A DNA stretch of 64,000 bases, from NCBI RefSeq assembly GCF_017163705.1, contig NZ_JAFIWB010000016.1, positions 1 to 64,000 of the forward strand, read 5' to 3'. Position 1 is the first letter of the stretch; every line of letters starts with the position of its first letter. Source of the DNA: Xanthomonas bonasiae (GTDB lineage Bacteria; Pseudomonadota; Gammaproteobacteria; Xanthomonadales; Xanthomonadaceae). Positions 1 to 8,392 of the stretch are shown here, piece by piece. The translations under genes and the position numbers were made by a program. Below the pieces are notes generated by a model. The model saw only the letters and a list, made by a program, of their open reading frames with translations, was not told where the DNA came from and made no database searches.

Positions 1-5
1 GCCGC

Positions 6-1334
6 TCAGAACCAGACGCGTACGCCGGCCACGACGCGCGTCTCGCGTGCGGCTTCTCCCGCGTCGCGGCGATAGTCGGCGGTCGTGCCGAACGCGCGCT
101 CGTGGACCACGCCCAGATACGGCGCGAAGCGGCGGCTGATCTCATAACGCAAACGCAGCCCGGCCTCGACCGTGGACAGGCCGCTGCCGATGCCGTGCGC
201 GCGATCGTCGGCGAACGCCGCCTCCGCTTCCAGCCGCGGCTGCAGGATCCAGCGGTTGGTCAGCAGCACGTCGTACTCGCCTTCCAGGCGCGCACTGGCG
301 TTGCCGCCTTCGCCGACGTACAGCGTGGCCGCGACCTCGAACTTGTACGGCGCCATGCCCTGTACGCCGAACGCGGCCGAGGTGCGCGCATCGCCCGGGG
401 CGACATCCTGTTTCACGCCGACCAGCAGATCCCACCACGGCGACACCGCGTGGCCGTACAGCGCTTCCAGGTCCGCCGCTTCGGTGCGGCCGCCGCCGCG
501 CTCGCCTTCGCTGCGCAGCCACAGCCGGTCGATGTCGCCGCCGTACCAGGCGCTGGCTTCCCAGGCCTGGCCGCTGCCGCGGTCGTTGTCCCAGCCCTCC
601 AGCCGGTCGAACAGCAAGTAGCCGGTGCGCGACGGCGCATGCAGCATCGTGTGCGTACGCAGGACCGGGAACGCGGCGGCGCGGTCGGCGTCGGTGAGCG
701 CGGGGATCGGCTCGCGCGGTAGCGCCGACGCGGGCGCACCGGCGCAGGCGCACGTCGCCGCCGTACTGGAGTGAGCATGGCGCGCGTCGGCTTTTGCGGG
801 TGTCCGCTCCCCGGTGCCTGGTCCCGGCTCCGCAGTCCCCGGCTGCATCCCGGCGTGGTCGTGCATGGCGTTGTCGGCCTGCGCTGCGGTCGGCGCGCCG
901 TGCTCCATCGTGGCCGGGTGCATGTCCATGTGCTGCATGTCCGCATGGTCCGGCATGGCATGGTCGGCATGGGCTTCGCGATCCATGTCCATGTCCATGC
1001 TCCCGCTGCCCTCCGTGGGCGCGGCCGGAGCATTGGCGGCCTGTGCGGCGTGACCCATCGCAGCGTGATCCATGCCGGCATGCGCCATCGCTGCCTCATC
1101 GTCGTTGGCGACGGCGGGCGGCGATGACGGGGTGTGCATATGCGTTCCATCGTCGGGCGGCGGACACGCGCATGCCGCAGCTGCGGATGTGGACGCAGGT
1201 CCGCTGGCCGATGCTGCGATATCGGCATCGGCGACTCCAGGCGCATGCACATGCTGCGCTCCTGCGGCCCCGTGCGCGAACAGCAGCGCCAGGCCGATGG
1301 CCTGCGCCAGCGTGGCGAGCGGCGTGGCGTTCAT
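6..1334 (-). CDS. copB: CopB, outer-membrane copper resistance protein
   Basis: Outer-membrane protein of the CopAB copper-resistance system, expected to bind or sequester copper at the cell surface. The 442-residue product starts with a clear signal peptide (MNATPLATLAQAIGLALLFA). Residues from about 20 to 210 are very rich in His and Met, with repeated HADHAMPDHADMQHMD-like stretches that look like copper ligands. The C-terminal half resembles a CopB beta-barrel and ends in VRVWF, a terminal aromatic typical of outer-membrane barrels. The ATG overlaps the stop of the upstream copA by 4 bases (ATGA), so the two are probably translationally coupled. Much longer open frames run through the GC-rich DNA here, and the start is fixed by the signal peptide and the overlap. 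Confidence 0.9.
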   Translation of the reverse strand: MNATPLATLAQAIGLALLFAHGAAGAQHVHAPGVADADIAASASGPASTSAAAACACPPPDDGTHMHTPSSPPAVANDDEAAMAHAGMDHAAMGHAAQAANAPAAPTEGSGSMDMDMDREAHADHAMPDHADMQHMDMHPATMEHGAPTAAQADNAMHDHAGMQPGTAEPGPGTGERTPAKADARHAHSSTAATCACAGAPASALPREPIPALTDADRAAAFPVLRTHTMLHAPSRTGYLLFDRLEGWDNDRGSGQAWEASAWYGGDIDRLWLRSEGERGGGRTEAADLEALYGHAVSPWWDLLVGVKQDVAPGDARTSAAFGVQGMAPYKFEVAATLYVGEGGNASARLEGEYDVLLTNRWILQPRLEAEAAFADDRAHGIGSGLSTVEAGLRLRYEISRRFAPYLGVVHERAFGTTADYRRDAGEAARETRVVAGVRVWF

Positions 1335-3148
1335 GCGTCCACCCGCACTTCGCGCATCATGCCGCCGTCCATGTGGTACAGCAGGTGGCAGTGGTAGGCC
1401 CAGCGGCCCAGCGCGTCGGCGCGCACGCGGTAGCTGCGGCGCGTGCCCGGCGGCATGTCCACGGTGTGCTTGCGCACCTGGAACTGGCCGGCGGCGTTCT
1501 CCACGTCGCTCCACATGCCGTGCAGGTGGATCGGGTGCTGCATCATCGTGTCGTTGACCAGCACGATGCGCAGGCGCTCGCCGTAGTTGAGCCGCAGCGG
1601 CTCGGCGCTGGCGAACGGGATACCGTCGAAGGACCAGGCGAATTTCTCCATGTTGCCGGTCAGATGCAACTCGATCTCGCGCCCGGGTTCGCGGCCGTCG
1701 GGATCGTCGAACAGGCTGTGCAGGTCGGCGTAGGTCAGCACCCGGCGGCCGTTGCCGCGCAGGCCGATGCCCGGATCGTCCAGCTTCGGCGCGGTGGCGG
1801 AGGATTGCATGTCCACCAGCGGATTGCCGCGCTCGCTGGACGGATGCGTGGGCGCCGCGCCGGCGTCGCCAGCCGCATGCGCGCTGTGGTCCATCGCGGC
1901 ATGGTCCATGCCGGCCATGCCGGCGCCGCAGCCGCCTTCCATGCCTTTCATCGGCGCGCCACTGCCATGGTCCATGCCGGAATGCCCCGCCATGTCGTGA
2001 CCCATGTCCTGCATGCGCAGCAGCGGGCGCGGATCGTTCGCCGGTACCGGCGCCTGCAGTCCCTGGCGCACGGCCAGGGTGCCGCGCGCGTAGCCGGTGC
2101 GGCCCATGTCCTGGGCGAACACGGTGTAGGCGTCCTGGCCGCCGGGTTCGACCAGCACGTCGTAGGTCTCGGCCGCGGCGATGCGCAGTTCGTCCACGCT
2201 CACCGGGTGCACGTATTGCCCGTCGGCGGCGACCACGGTCATCTTCAGCCCGGGGATGCGCAGGTCGAAGTAGGTCATGCTGGAGGCGTTGATCAGGCGC
2301 AGCAGCAGCTTCTCGCCGGGACGGAACTCGCCGGTCCAGTTGCCGCCGGGGGCGACGCCGTTGAGCAGGTAGGTGTAGGTGTTGGCGTTGACGTCGGACA
2401 GGTCGCTGGGCGTCATCCGCATGCGTCCCCACATGCCGCGGTCGGCGAGGGTGGCGCGCAGGCCGTCTTCGCGCGCGTCGCGCAGGAAGTCGCCGACGGT
2501 GCGCTGGTAGGTGTTGTCGTAGGACGGCATCTTCTTCAGCCGCCGGAACAGCGCCGCCGGGTCCAGATCGGTCCAGTCGGAAAGCAGCAGCACGTGTTCG
2601 CGGTCGTAGTGGTAGGGCGGCGGCTGCAGCGGATCGATCACGATCGCGCCGTACAGGCCGGCCTGTTCCTGGTGCAGCGAGTGGCTGTGGTACCAGTAGG
2701 TGCCCGACTGGCGCAGGGCGAAGCGGTAGCGGTAAGTCTCGCCCGGGTAGATGCCGTCGAAGCTCATGCCGGGCACGCCGTCCATGTTCGCCGGCAGCAG
2801 GATGCCGTGCCAGTGCACGGAGGTTTGCGTGTGCCCCGGCAGGCGGTTGGCGACTCGCACCTCGACGGTGTCGCCTTCGCGCCAGCGCAGGATCGGCGCC
2901 GGCACGCTGCCGTTGACGGTGATGGCCGGGCGCTCGCGCCCGGTGAAGTTGACCCGCGCGCTGCCGATGCCGAGGTCGAAGTCGGTGCCGTGCAGCTGAT
3001 ACGGCACGGCGCCATTGCGCGCCAGCGTTGCGGCCTGGGCGTGCCGCAGCGACAGGCCGCCGATGCCGGCGGCGGCGCCCAGCGCCAGTCCGGTGACGAA
3101 GCGGCGCCGCGACGGCAGGGCCGGCAGGCCGGAGGAAGGTGGTTTCAT
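1331..3148 (-). CDS. copA: CopA, periplasmic multicopper oxidase for copper resistance
   Basis: Multicopper oxidase of the CopA copper-resistance family (605 residues, the usual family size), acting in the periplasm. The start is set by the twin-arginine signal (RRRFVTG followed by a hydrophobic run), so it is exported folded by Tat. Copper-site motifs are visible: HWHGI at about residue 112, HSHSLHQEQAGLYG at about 150, and HPIHLHG plus HCHLLYHMDGGMM near the C-terminus. A Met/His-rich insert at about residues 378-433 (MDHGSGAPMKGMEGG-like) is typical of CopA and binds extra copper. It lies between copL and copB in one operon, and its TGA overlaps the copB ATG. Confidence 0.95.
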   Translation of the reverse strand: MKPPSSGLPALPSRRRFVTGLALGAAAGIGGLSLRHAQAATLARNGAVPYQLHGTDFDLGIGSARVNFTGRERPAITVNGSVPAPILRWREGDTVEVRVANRLPGHTQTSVHWHGILLPANMDGVPGMSFDGIYPGETYRYRFALRQSGTYWYHSHSLHQEQAGLYGAIVIDPLQPPPYHYDREHVLLLSDWTDLDPAALFRRLKKMPSYDNTYQRTVGDFLRDAREDGLRATLADRGMWGRMRMTPSDLSDVNANTYTYLLNGVAPGGNWTGEFRPGEKLLLRLINASSMTYFDLRIPGLKMTVVAADGQYVHPVSVDELRIAAAETYDVLVEPGGQDAYTVFAQDMGRTGYARGTLAVRQGLQAPVPANDPRPLLRMQDMGHDMAGHSGMDHGSGAPMKGMEGGCGAGMAGMDHAAMDHSAHAAGDAGAAPTHPSSERGNPLVDMQSSATAPKLDDPGIGLRGNGRRVLTYADLHSLFDDPDGREPGREIELHLTGNMEKFAWSFDGIPFASAEPLRLNYGERLRIVLVNDTMMQHPIHLHGMWSDVENAAGQFQVRKHTVDMPPGTRRSYRVRADALGRWAYHCHLLYHMDGGMMREVRVDA

Positions 3149-3263
3149 GAGCGAGCCTCGATGCGATGCGATGCGCGACCGCGTGGGCGGTGCGTGCGCA
3201 GAAGCGACGGCGCGCGGAGGCGCGGTCGCCGTGGCGCCGCCCGAGCGGGCGGCGGCGTCGCGA

Positions 3264-3704
3264 TCAGGCGCTGGGAGGTCGCTCCAGCCGCGGCAGGCCG
3301 GGCGCGCCGCGGCCATCCTGGCGGCCGCGCGGAAACAGCTGTTGCGCCGCGGCCGGCAACGCCAGCGGCAGCGCGATCAGCGCCGGCAGCGGCTGCGCAT
3401 GCGGGCACTGGCAACCGGCCGCGGTGCCGCAGCAGCCGTGCTTGCCGCCCTTGCTGTGACCGTCGCCGTCGTGCTCGTGTTCGTGCACCTGCGCCGGCGT
3501 GGCCTCATGACAGGGCATCGCCGCGCTGGCGACCTGCGCGGCATGCAGGTGATTGCCAGCATAGCCTTCGGCCATGGCATGGTCCGTGCCTGGCGCTGCG
3601 TCGGCCATGCCGTGCATGCCCGGCATCGCCACAGCCGTGCCGGCGCCATTGAGCAGCAGGCTCAGGCACAACAGCAGGCGGGTCAGCAAGGCGAAGATCG
3701 GCAC
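3264..3704 (-). CDS. copL: CopL family protein, metal-binding regulator of the copper operon
   Basis: The 146-residue product starts with a probable signal peptide (GTG start; VPIFALLTRLLLCLSLLLNG). A His/Met/Cys-rich body follows, containing HEHEHDGDGHSKGGKHGCC and CQCPHAQPLP. The position directly upstream of copAB and the Cys/His pattern match the Xanthomonas CopL family, which is reported to be needed for copper-inducible copAB expression. The start is uncertain: there is no in-frame ATG at the beginning of the hydrophobic segment and no strong Shine-Dalgarno, so GTG was chosen because it places the signal peptide at the N-terminus. A gap of 115 bases separates it from copA. Confidence 0.8.
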   Translation of the reverse strand: MPIFALLTRLLLCLSLLLNGAGTAVAMPGMHGMADAAPGTDHAMAEGYAGNHLHAAQVASAAMPCHEATPAQVHEHEHDGDGHSKGGKHGCCGTAAGCQCPHAQPLPALIALPLALPAAAQQLFPRGRQDGRGAPGLPRLERPPSA

Positions 3705-3799
3705 GGAACACGCAAGGCACGCGAGGGGATACGCGGAGAATACTGCAGTGATGGCCGCGGGCAAGCGCCGGGACGGCGCGGCGGCTCGCCATCGGCGCA

Positions 3800-3819
3800 C
3801 CCTGGAGCCGGGTCCAGGG
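3800..3819. promoter_or_regulatory. Candidate MerR-type operator upstream of copL
   Basis: Perfect inverted repeat CCCTGGA-N6-TCCAGGG, about 95 bases upstream of the copL start. The same 7-6-7 palindrome recurs in the promoter of the divergent merR gene. This suggests that the CueR-like regulator, or another copper regulator, reads both sites. No good -35 element adjoins this copy on either strand, so its mode of action is unclear. Confidence 0.5.
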
Positions 3820-3912
3820 CGCGCATCCAGGCCCGGCGAAGGCCCGCGGGGCAAGCGTTTCGAGTCAACGTGAGCCGCCAATGAACAATTCGCGCGCAAC
3901 GGCGACAATGGC

Positions 3913-3944
3913 TTGACCCTGGACCGGCGTCCAGGGAGTAGCTT
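3913..3944 (+). promoter_or_regulatory. MerR-family promoter/operator of the copper export operon
   Basis: A -35 element TTGACC (3913-3918) and a -10-like TAGCTT (3939-3944) are separated by 20 bases, the long spacer typical of MerR-activated promoters. The spacer contains a perfect 8-base inverted repeat, CCCTGGAC-CGGC-GTCCAGGG (3917-3936). The arrangement matches CueR/HmrR-controlled copper promoters. The -10 ends only 6 bases before the merR ATG, which predicts a leaderless or nearly leaderless transcript and autoregulation. Confidence 0.75.
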
Positions 3945-3950
3945 GCACGC

Positions 3951-4394
3951 ATGAATCCGGTCGCCCCTCCGTCCCGCTTCACCATCGGCGCGCTCGCGCG
4001 CCAGGCCGACGTCGCCATCGACACGGTCCGCTACTACGAGCGCCAGGGCCTGCTGCCGGCGCCGCCGCGGCGCGCGTCCGGCTACCGCGACTACGATGCG
4101 GCCGCGGTGGAGCGGGTGCGTTTCATCCGCCGCGCCAAGGACCTGGGCTTCTCGCTGGAGGAGATCGGCGACCTGCTCGCGCTGCAGGACGACCGCCTGC
4201 ATGGCGTCGAAGGCATCAAGCAGCGGGCCAGCAAGCGCCTGCACGAACTGGATCGGCGCATCGCGCAGCTGACCGAGATGCGCGATGCGCTGGCCGTACT
4301 GGTCGCCGAATGCCCGGGCAGCGGCGAACCCGCCGGCTGCCCGATCCTCGGCGACATCCGCGGCGACGTCGCGCCGGGCAAGCCGCAGCCGTGA
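3951..4394 (+). CDS. cueR: CueR/HmrR-like MerR-family copper-responsive regulator
   Basis: MerR-family DNA-binding activator of 147 residues. The N-terminal winged helix-turn-helix (FTIGALARQADVAIDTVRYY, then ERQGLLPAPPR) is canonical and a dimerisation helix follows. The C-terminal loop has two cysteines in CPGSGEPAGCPI, the spacing used by CueR-type proteins to bind Cu(I), Ag(I) or Au(I). It overlaps the following ATPase frame if that gene uses its upstream GTG. Its own promoter carries a MerR-type palindrome, so it probably regulates itself, the ATPase and the chaperone. No Shine-Dalgarno is visible before the ATG, consistent with leaderless translation. Confidence 0.9.
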   Translation: MNPVAPPSRFTIGALARQADVAIDTVRYYERQGLLPAPPRRASGYRDYDAAAVERVRFIRRAKDLGFSLEEIGDLLALQDDRLHGVEGIKQRASKRLHELDRRIAQLTEMRDALAVLVAECPGSGEPAGCPILGDIRGDVAPGKPQP

Positions 4395-4396
4395 AC

Positions 4397-6841
4397 ATGC
4401 CGGCCGCCAACACCGCCACAGTGAGCCTGCCGGTGCAGGGCATGAGCTGCGCGTCCTGCGCCGTCGGCCTGGAGCAGGCGCTCAAGCAGCTGCCCGGGGT
4501 CGATGCCCAGGCCAATTACGCCGCCGCGCGCGTGCGCCTGGACTACGACCCGCAGCAGGTGGATGCGCAGGCGCTGCTGCAACGCATCGGCCAGGCCGGC
4601 TACACGGTACCGACGCAGATGCTGACGCTGGACCTCAGCGGCATGAGCTGCGCGTCCTGCGCGGCCGCGATCGAAACGGTGCTGGCGAACACGCCCGGGG
4701 TGATCGCCGGCAGCGTCAACCTGGCCTCGGCCAGGGCGCGCGTGGAGTACGTGGCGGAACTGGTGGCGCCGGCCGGGATCGTCGAGCGGATCGGCAGCGC
4801 CGGCTTCGGCGCCAGCGTCGTGCACGAGATGGATCAGGCCCAGTTGCAAGCGCGCGAACAGGCCGAGCGCCGCGCCTGGCATCGCGAGCTGGGCCGCTTC
4901 GCTGCCGCGGTGCTGCTGACCCTGCCGTTGTTCGTGCAGATGTTCGGCATGCTGGATATCTCCGCCATCGCGCATGCGCTCGGCGGCCAGCACGCCGAGC
5001 CGCTGCCGCGCTGGCTGCAACTGCTGCTGGCCACGCCGGTGCAGTTCTGGCTCGGCGCGCGCTTCTACCGGGCCGGGTTCGCGGCCTTGCGCAACGGCCG
5101 CGCCAACATGGACGTGCTGGTCGCGCTCGGCACCAGCATGGCCTACCTGTACAGCGCCGCGGTCACCGTGTTCGGCCTGGCCGGCCAGCACGTGTATTTC
5201 GAGGCAAGCGCCTCGATCATCACCCTGATCCTGCTCGGGCGCTTGCTGGAAGCGCGCGCCAGGCGCAGGACCTCCTCGGCGATCCGCGCGCTGCTCGACC
5301 TCAAGCCCAAGATTGCCAAGGTGGAGCGCGACGGCGCGATCGTGGAAGTCGATGCCGCCGAGCTGATCGTCGGCGACGTGTTCGTGGTCGCCGCCGGCGA
5401 GCGCGTGCCGGTGGACGGCGAGGTGCTCGACGGCCGTTCCAGCGTGGACGAGGCGATGCTGTCCGGCGAGGCGATGCCGGTGGCCAAGGAGCCGGGCAGC
5501 CGCCTGTTCGCCGCCACCGTGAATCAGTTCGGCATGTTGCGCGCGCGCGCCACCGGGGTCGGCGCCGACACGCTGCTGGCGCAGATCATCCGCATGGTCG
5601 ATGCGGCGCAGGGCTCCAAGGCGCCGATCCAGCATCTGGTCGATCGCATCGCCGGCGTGTTCGTGCCGGTGGTGATCGCCATCGCCGCGCTCACCCTGGC
5701 CGCGACCTGGTGGCTCAGCGGCAGTTTCGCCACCGCGCTGGTGCATGCGGTGGCGGTGCTGGTGATCGCCTGTCCGTGTGCGCTGGGCCTGGCCACGCCG
5801 ACCGCGATCATGGTCGGCACCGGCGTGGGCGCCCGGTCCGGCATCCTGATCCGCAACGCCGAGGTGCTGGAGCGTGCGCGTGCGTTGACCACGCTGGTGC
5901 TGGACAAGACCGGCACCCTGACCGAGGGCCGGCCGCAGGTGACCGCGATCGGCGTGGCGGACGGTGGCGATGCGACGGCGCTGCTGCGCCTGGCCGCTGC
6001 GCTGGAGGTCGGGTCGGCGCATCCGCTGGCCGATGCGATCGTGCGGCGCGCCGCCGACGACGGCGTGCGCGGCACGCCGCCGTTGCCGGTGGCCGCGGTC
6101 GAGACGCTGCCCGGCAAGGGCGTGCGCGGCCGCGTCGCTACCCGCGAGGTGGCGCTGGGGTCGCTGGCGTGGCTGCGCGAGCTGTCCGTGCAGGCGCCCG
6201 ACGCGGCGCTGCTGCAGCGGGCCGAGGCGGCGCAGGCGAAGGGCCAGAGCGTGGTCGCGGTCGCGCTGGACGGCCGCCTCGCCGGCTACATCGCCATCGC
6301 CGATCCGCTGCGCGACGGTGCGCTCGAGGCGGTGGCGCGGCTCAAGGCGCGCGGCATCGACGTGGTCATGCTCAGCGGCGACAACCGCCATGTCGCACAG
6401 GCCGTGGCCGCGCAGGTCGGCATCGCGCGGGTGCTGGCCGAGGTGTTGCCGCAGCACAAGGCCGAGGAGGTGCAGCGCCTGCGGGCCGAACCCGGCGCGC
6501 ACGTCGGCATGGTCGGCGACGGCATCAACGACGCGCCGGCGCTGGCCGCGGCCGACGTCAGCTTCGCCATCGGCGCCGGCTCGGACATCGCCGTGGAGGC
6601 GGCCGACGTGGTGCTGGTGCATGGCGACCTGGACGGCGTGGCCACCGCCATCGACCTGTCCGCGGCGACCTTGCGCAAGATCCGCCAGAACCTGTTCTTC
6701 GCCTTTTTCTACAACGTGCTCGGCATCCCGCTGGCCGCGTTCGGCCTGCTCAATCCGGTGCTCGCCGGTGCGGCGATGGCGCTGAGTTCGGTCTCGGTGC
6801 TGGCCAATTCCCTGCTGCTGAACCGCTGGCGGCCGCGCTGA
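4397..6841 (+). CDS. copF: Cu(I)-exporting P1B-type ATPase
   Basis: Inner-membrane ATPase that pumps Cu(I) out of the cytoplasm (814 residues). Two N-terminal heavy-metal-binding domains carry GMSCASC at residues 15-21 and 82-88. The membrane metal site CPC is at 459-461, the phosphorylation motif DKTGT starts at D503, and the hinge motif GDGIND is at 707-712, all intact. The ATG at 4397 was chosen. A GTG at 4391 in the same frame overlaps the merR stop (GTGA) and is an alternative. It sits between the copper-sensing regulator and a small copper chaperone, forming a compact export operon. Called CopA or CopF in different species; the CopA name is avoided here because of the oxidase. Confidence 0.95.
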   Translation: MPAANTATVSLPVQGMSCASCAVGLEQALKQLPGVDAQANYAAARVRLDYDPQQVDAQALLQRIGQAGYTVPTQMLTLDLSGMSCASCAAAIETVLANTPGVIAGSVNLASARARVEYVAELVAPAGIVERIGSAGFGASVVHEMDQAQLQAREQAERRAWHRELGRFAAAVLLTLPLFVQMFGMLDISAIAHALGGQHAEPLPRWLQLLLATPVQFWLGARFYRAGFAALRNGRANMDVLVALGTSMAYLYSAAVTVFGLAGQHVYFEASASIITLILLGRLLEARARRRTSSAIRALLDLKPKIAKVERDGAIVEVDAAELIVGDVFVVAAGERVPVDGEVLDGRSSVDEAMLSGEAMPVAKEPGSRLFAATVNQFGMLRARATGVGADTLLAQIIRMVDAAQGSKAPIQHLVDRIAGVFVPVVIAIAALTLAATWWLSGSFATALVHAVAVLVIACPCALGLATPTAIMVGTGVGARSGILIRNAEVLERARALTTLVLDKTGTLTEGRPQVTAIGVADGGDATALLRLAAALEVGSAHPLADAIVRRAADDGVRGTPPLPVAAVETLPGKGVRGRVATREVALGSLAWLRELSVQAPDAALLQRAEAAQAKGQSVVAVALDGRLAGYIAIADPLRDGALEAVARLKARGIDVVMLSGDNRHVAQAVAAQVGIARVLAEVLPQHKAEEVQRLRAEPGAHVGMVGDGINDAPALAAADVSFAIGAGSDIAVEAADVVLVHGDLDGVATAIDLSAATLRKIRQNLFFAFFYNVLGIPLAAFGLLNPVLAGAAMALSSVSVLANSLLLNRWRPR

Positions 6842-6882
6842 GCGCGGTGCCGGACAAACCCACTCCAACGAGGACACCCGCA

Positions 6883-7095
6883 ATGCGCCATCTCCAACTC
6901 ACGGTCCAGGGCATGACCTGCGGCGGCTGCTCCGCGCGGTTGCAGCGGGTGTTGCAAGCCAGCGCCGGGATCGCCGCGGCGCAGGTCGTGCTCGACGGCG
7001 GGCGCGTGGACCTGGAGTACGACGAGGCCCGCACCGACGCCGCGGCGATCGAGCGCGCCATCGTCGATGCCGGCTTCGGCGTCGCGGCCCGCTGA
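6883..7095 (+). CDS. copZ: Small heavy-metal-associated (HMA) copper chaperone
   Basis: A 70-residue single HMA domain with the metal-binding motif GMTCGGC at residues 10-16 and the usual beta-alpha-beta-beta-alpha-beta length. It lies 41 bases after the Cu(I) ATPase, in the same direction, so it is most likely the CopZ-like chaperone that delivers Cu(I) to the ATPase or buffers the cytosol. It ends in DAGFGVAAR, the normal C-terminal end of an HMA fold. The function is inferred from family and context. Confidence 0.9.
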   Translation: MRHLQLTVQGMTCGGCSARLQRVLQASAGIAAAQVVLDGGRVDLEYDEARTDAAAIERAIVDAGFGVAAR

Positions 7096-7227
7096 GCGGC
7101 GCCGCGCCACCCGGGGGCAAAGCCGCAGCCGCCAGGTGAACGTCGCCACGCCTCGCCGTCCGGCGCAGCCCCGGGGTGCGGGGCGGGCGTGTATCGTGGA
7201 CGCGATTTTTCCGTCCTGCGCACCGCC

Positions 7228-8331
7228 ATGACCCCTCGCGATTGGGTGGCCAACGCCATCCAGAAGATCGAAGCCGATTTCAACCGTTCGGCCGACACCC
7301 ACCTGATTCCGCTGGACCTGCCCGGTTTCCCCGGCATCGACCTGTATTTCAAGGACGAGTCCAGCCATCCCACCGGCAGCCTCAAGCACCGCCTGGCGCG
7401 CTCGCTGTTCCTGTACGCGCTGGCCAACGGCTGGCTGCGCGAGGGGCGCCCGGTGATCGAGGCTTCGAGCGGCTCCACCGCGGTGTCCGAAGCCTATTTC
7501 GCGCGCCTGCTGGGATTGCCGTTCATCGCGGTGATGCCGGCCGCGACGTCGCCGGAGAAGATCGCCGCGATCGAGTTCCAGGGCGGGCGCTGCCACCTGG
7601 TCGAGCGCGCCTGCGACCTGCACGCCGATTCGGTGCAGCTGGCGCGCGAGAGCGGCGGCCACTTCATGGACCAGTTCCTGTACGCCGAACGTGCCACCGA
7701 CTGGCGCGCCAACAACAACATCGCCGAGTCGATCTTCCGGCAGATGCAGGAAGAACCGCACCCGGTGCCGGAATGGATCGTGTGCAGCCCCGGCACCGGC
7801 GGCACCGCCGCCACGCTTGGCCGCTACGTGCGCTACCGCCGCCACGCCACCCGCATCCTGTGCGCGGATCCGGAAGTGTCGGTGTTCTTCGAAGGCTACT
7901 GCGAAGCGCTGGCCGGGCGCGACTACGCCGGCCTGGCCAGCACCGGCGGTTCGCGCATCGAGGGCATCGGCCGGCCGCGGGTGGAATCGAGCTTCATCCC
8001 CAGCTGCGTCGATGCGATGGTCAAGGTGCCCGATGCGCTGAGCCTGGCGGCGATGCGCTACGTGAGCGCGCGCCTGGGCCGGCGCGTCGGCGGTTCCACC
8101 GGCACCAACTTCGTCGGCGTGCTGCAGGCGGCGACGCGGATGCGCGAGCACGGCCGCAGCGGTTCCATCGTCACCATCCTGTGCGACAGCGGCGAGCGCT
8201 ACGGGCACAGCTACTACCGGCCGGACTGGTACCGCGAGCACGGCATCGACGTGGAGCAGGCCGACGCGCAGCTGGCCGCGGCGGTGGCGGGCGCCGGGCT
8301 GCCGCCGCTGGCTTGTGCCGCGTTGTCCTGA
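7228..8331 (+). CDS. PLP-dependent cysteine synthase-like enzyme (possible cysteine desulfhydrase)
   Basis: Fold-type II PLP enzyme of 367 residues. The PLP lysine region is [15 protein letters not shown], a variant of the usual TGSxKDR. The substrate loop [13 protein letters not shown] and the phosphate-binding loop [11 protein letters not shown] are clear. The family includes bacterial proteins annotated as cysteine synthase-like and the Cds1 L-cysteine desulfhydrase of mycobacteria, so release of sulfide from cysteine is as likely as cysteine synthesis. The ATG at 7228 was preferred over an upstream GTG because the protein then begins near the first conserved helix. It has no obvious operon partner, although oligopeptidase A follows. 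Confidence 0.75.
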   Translation: MTPRDWVANAIQKIEADFNRSADTHLIPLDLPGFPGIDLYFKDESSHPTGSLKHRLARSLFLYALANGWLREGRPVIEASSGSTAVSEAYFARLLGLPFIAVMPAATSPEKIAAIEFQGGRCHLVERACDLHADSVQLARESGGHFMDQFLYAERATDWRANNNIAESIFRQMQEEPHPVPEWIVCSPGTGGTAATLGRYVRYRRHATRILCADPEVSVFFEGYCEALAGRDYAGLASTGGSRIEGIGRPRVESSFIPSCVDAMVKVPDALSLAAMRYVSARLGRRVGGSTGTNFVGVLQAATRMREHGRSGSIVTILCDSGERYGHSYYRPDWYREHGIDVEQADAQLAAAVAGAGLPPLACAALS

Positions 8332-8392
8332 CCGCCATATCCCGACCATGGCCGGCGCCGCCGGCCCTTCCCCCGCTACCGAGATTCCCGCG

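Noticed and set aside
794-3652. Very long plus-strand open frame antisense to copB and copA
   Set aside because: A product of GC-rich third positions of the real genes on the other strand; Arg/His/Val-rich with no domain and no ribosome site.
4091-6883. 930-codon minus-strand open frame opposite the copper ATPase
   Set aside because: Antisense shadow of the ATPase; the plus-strand protein has every P-type ATPase motif.
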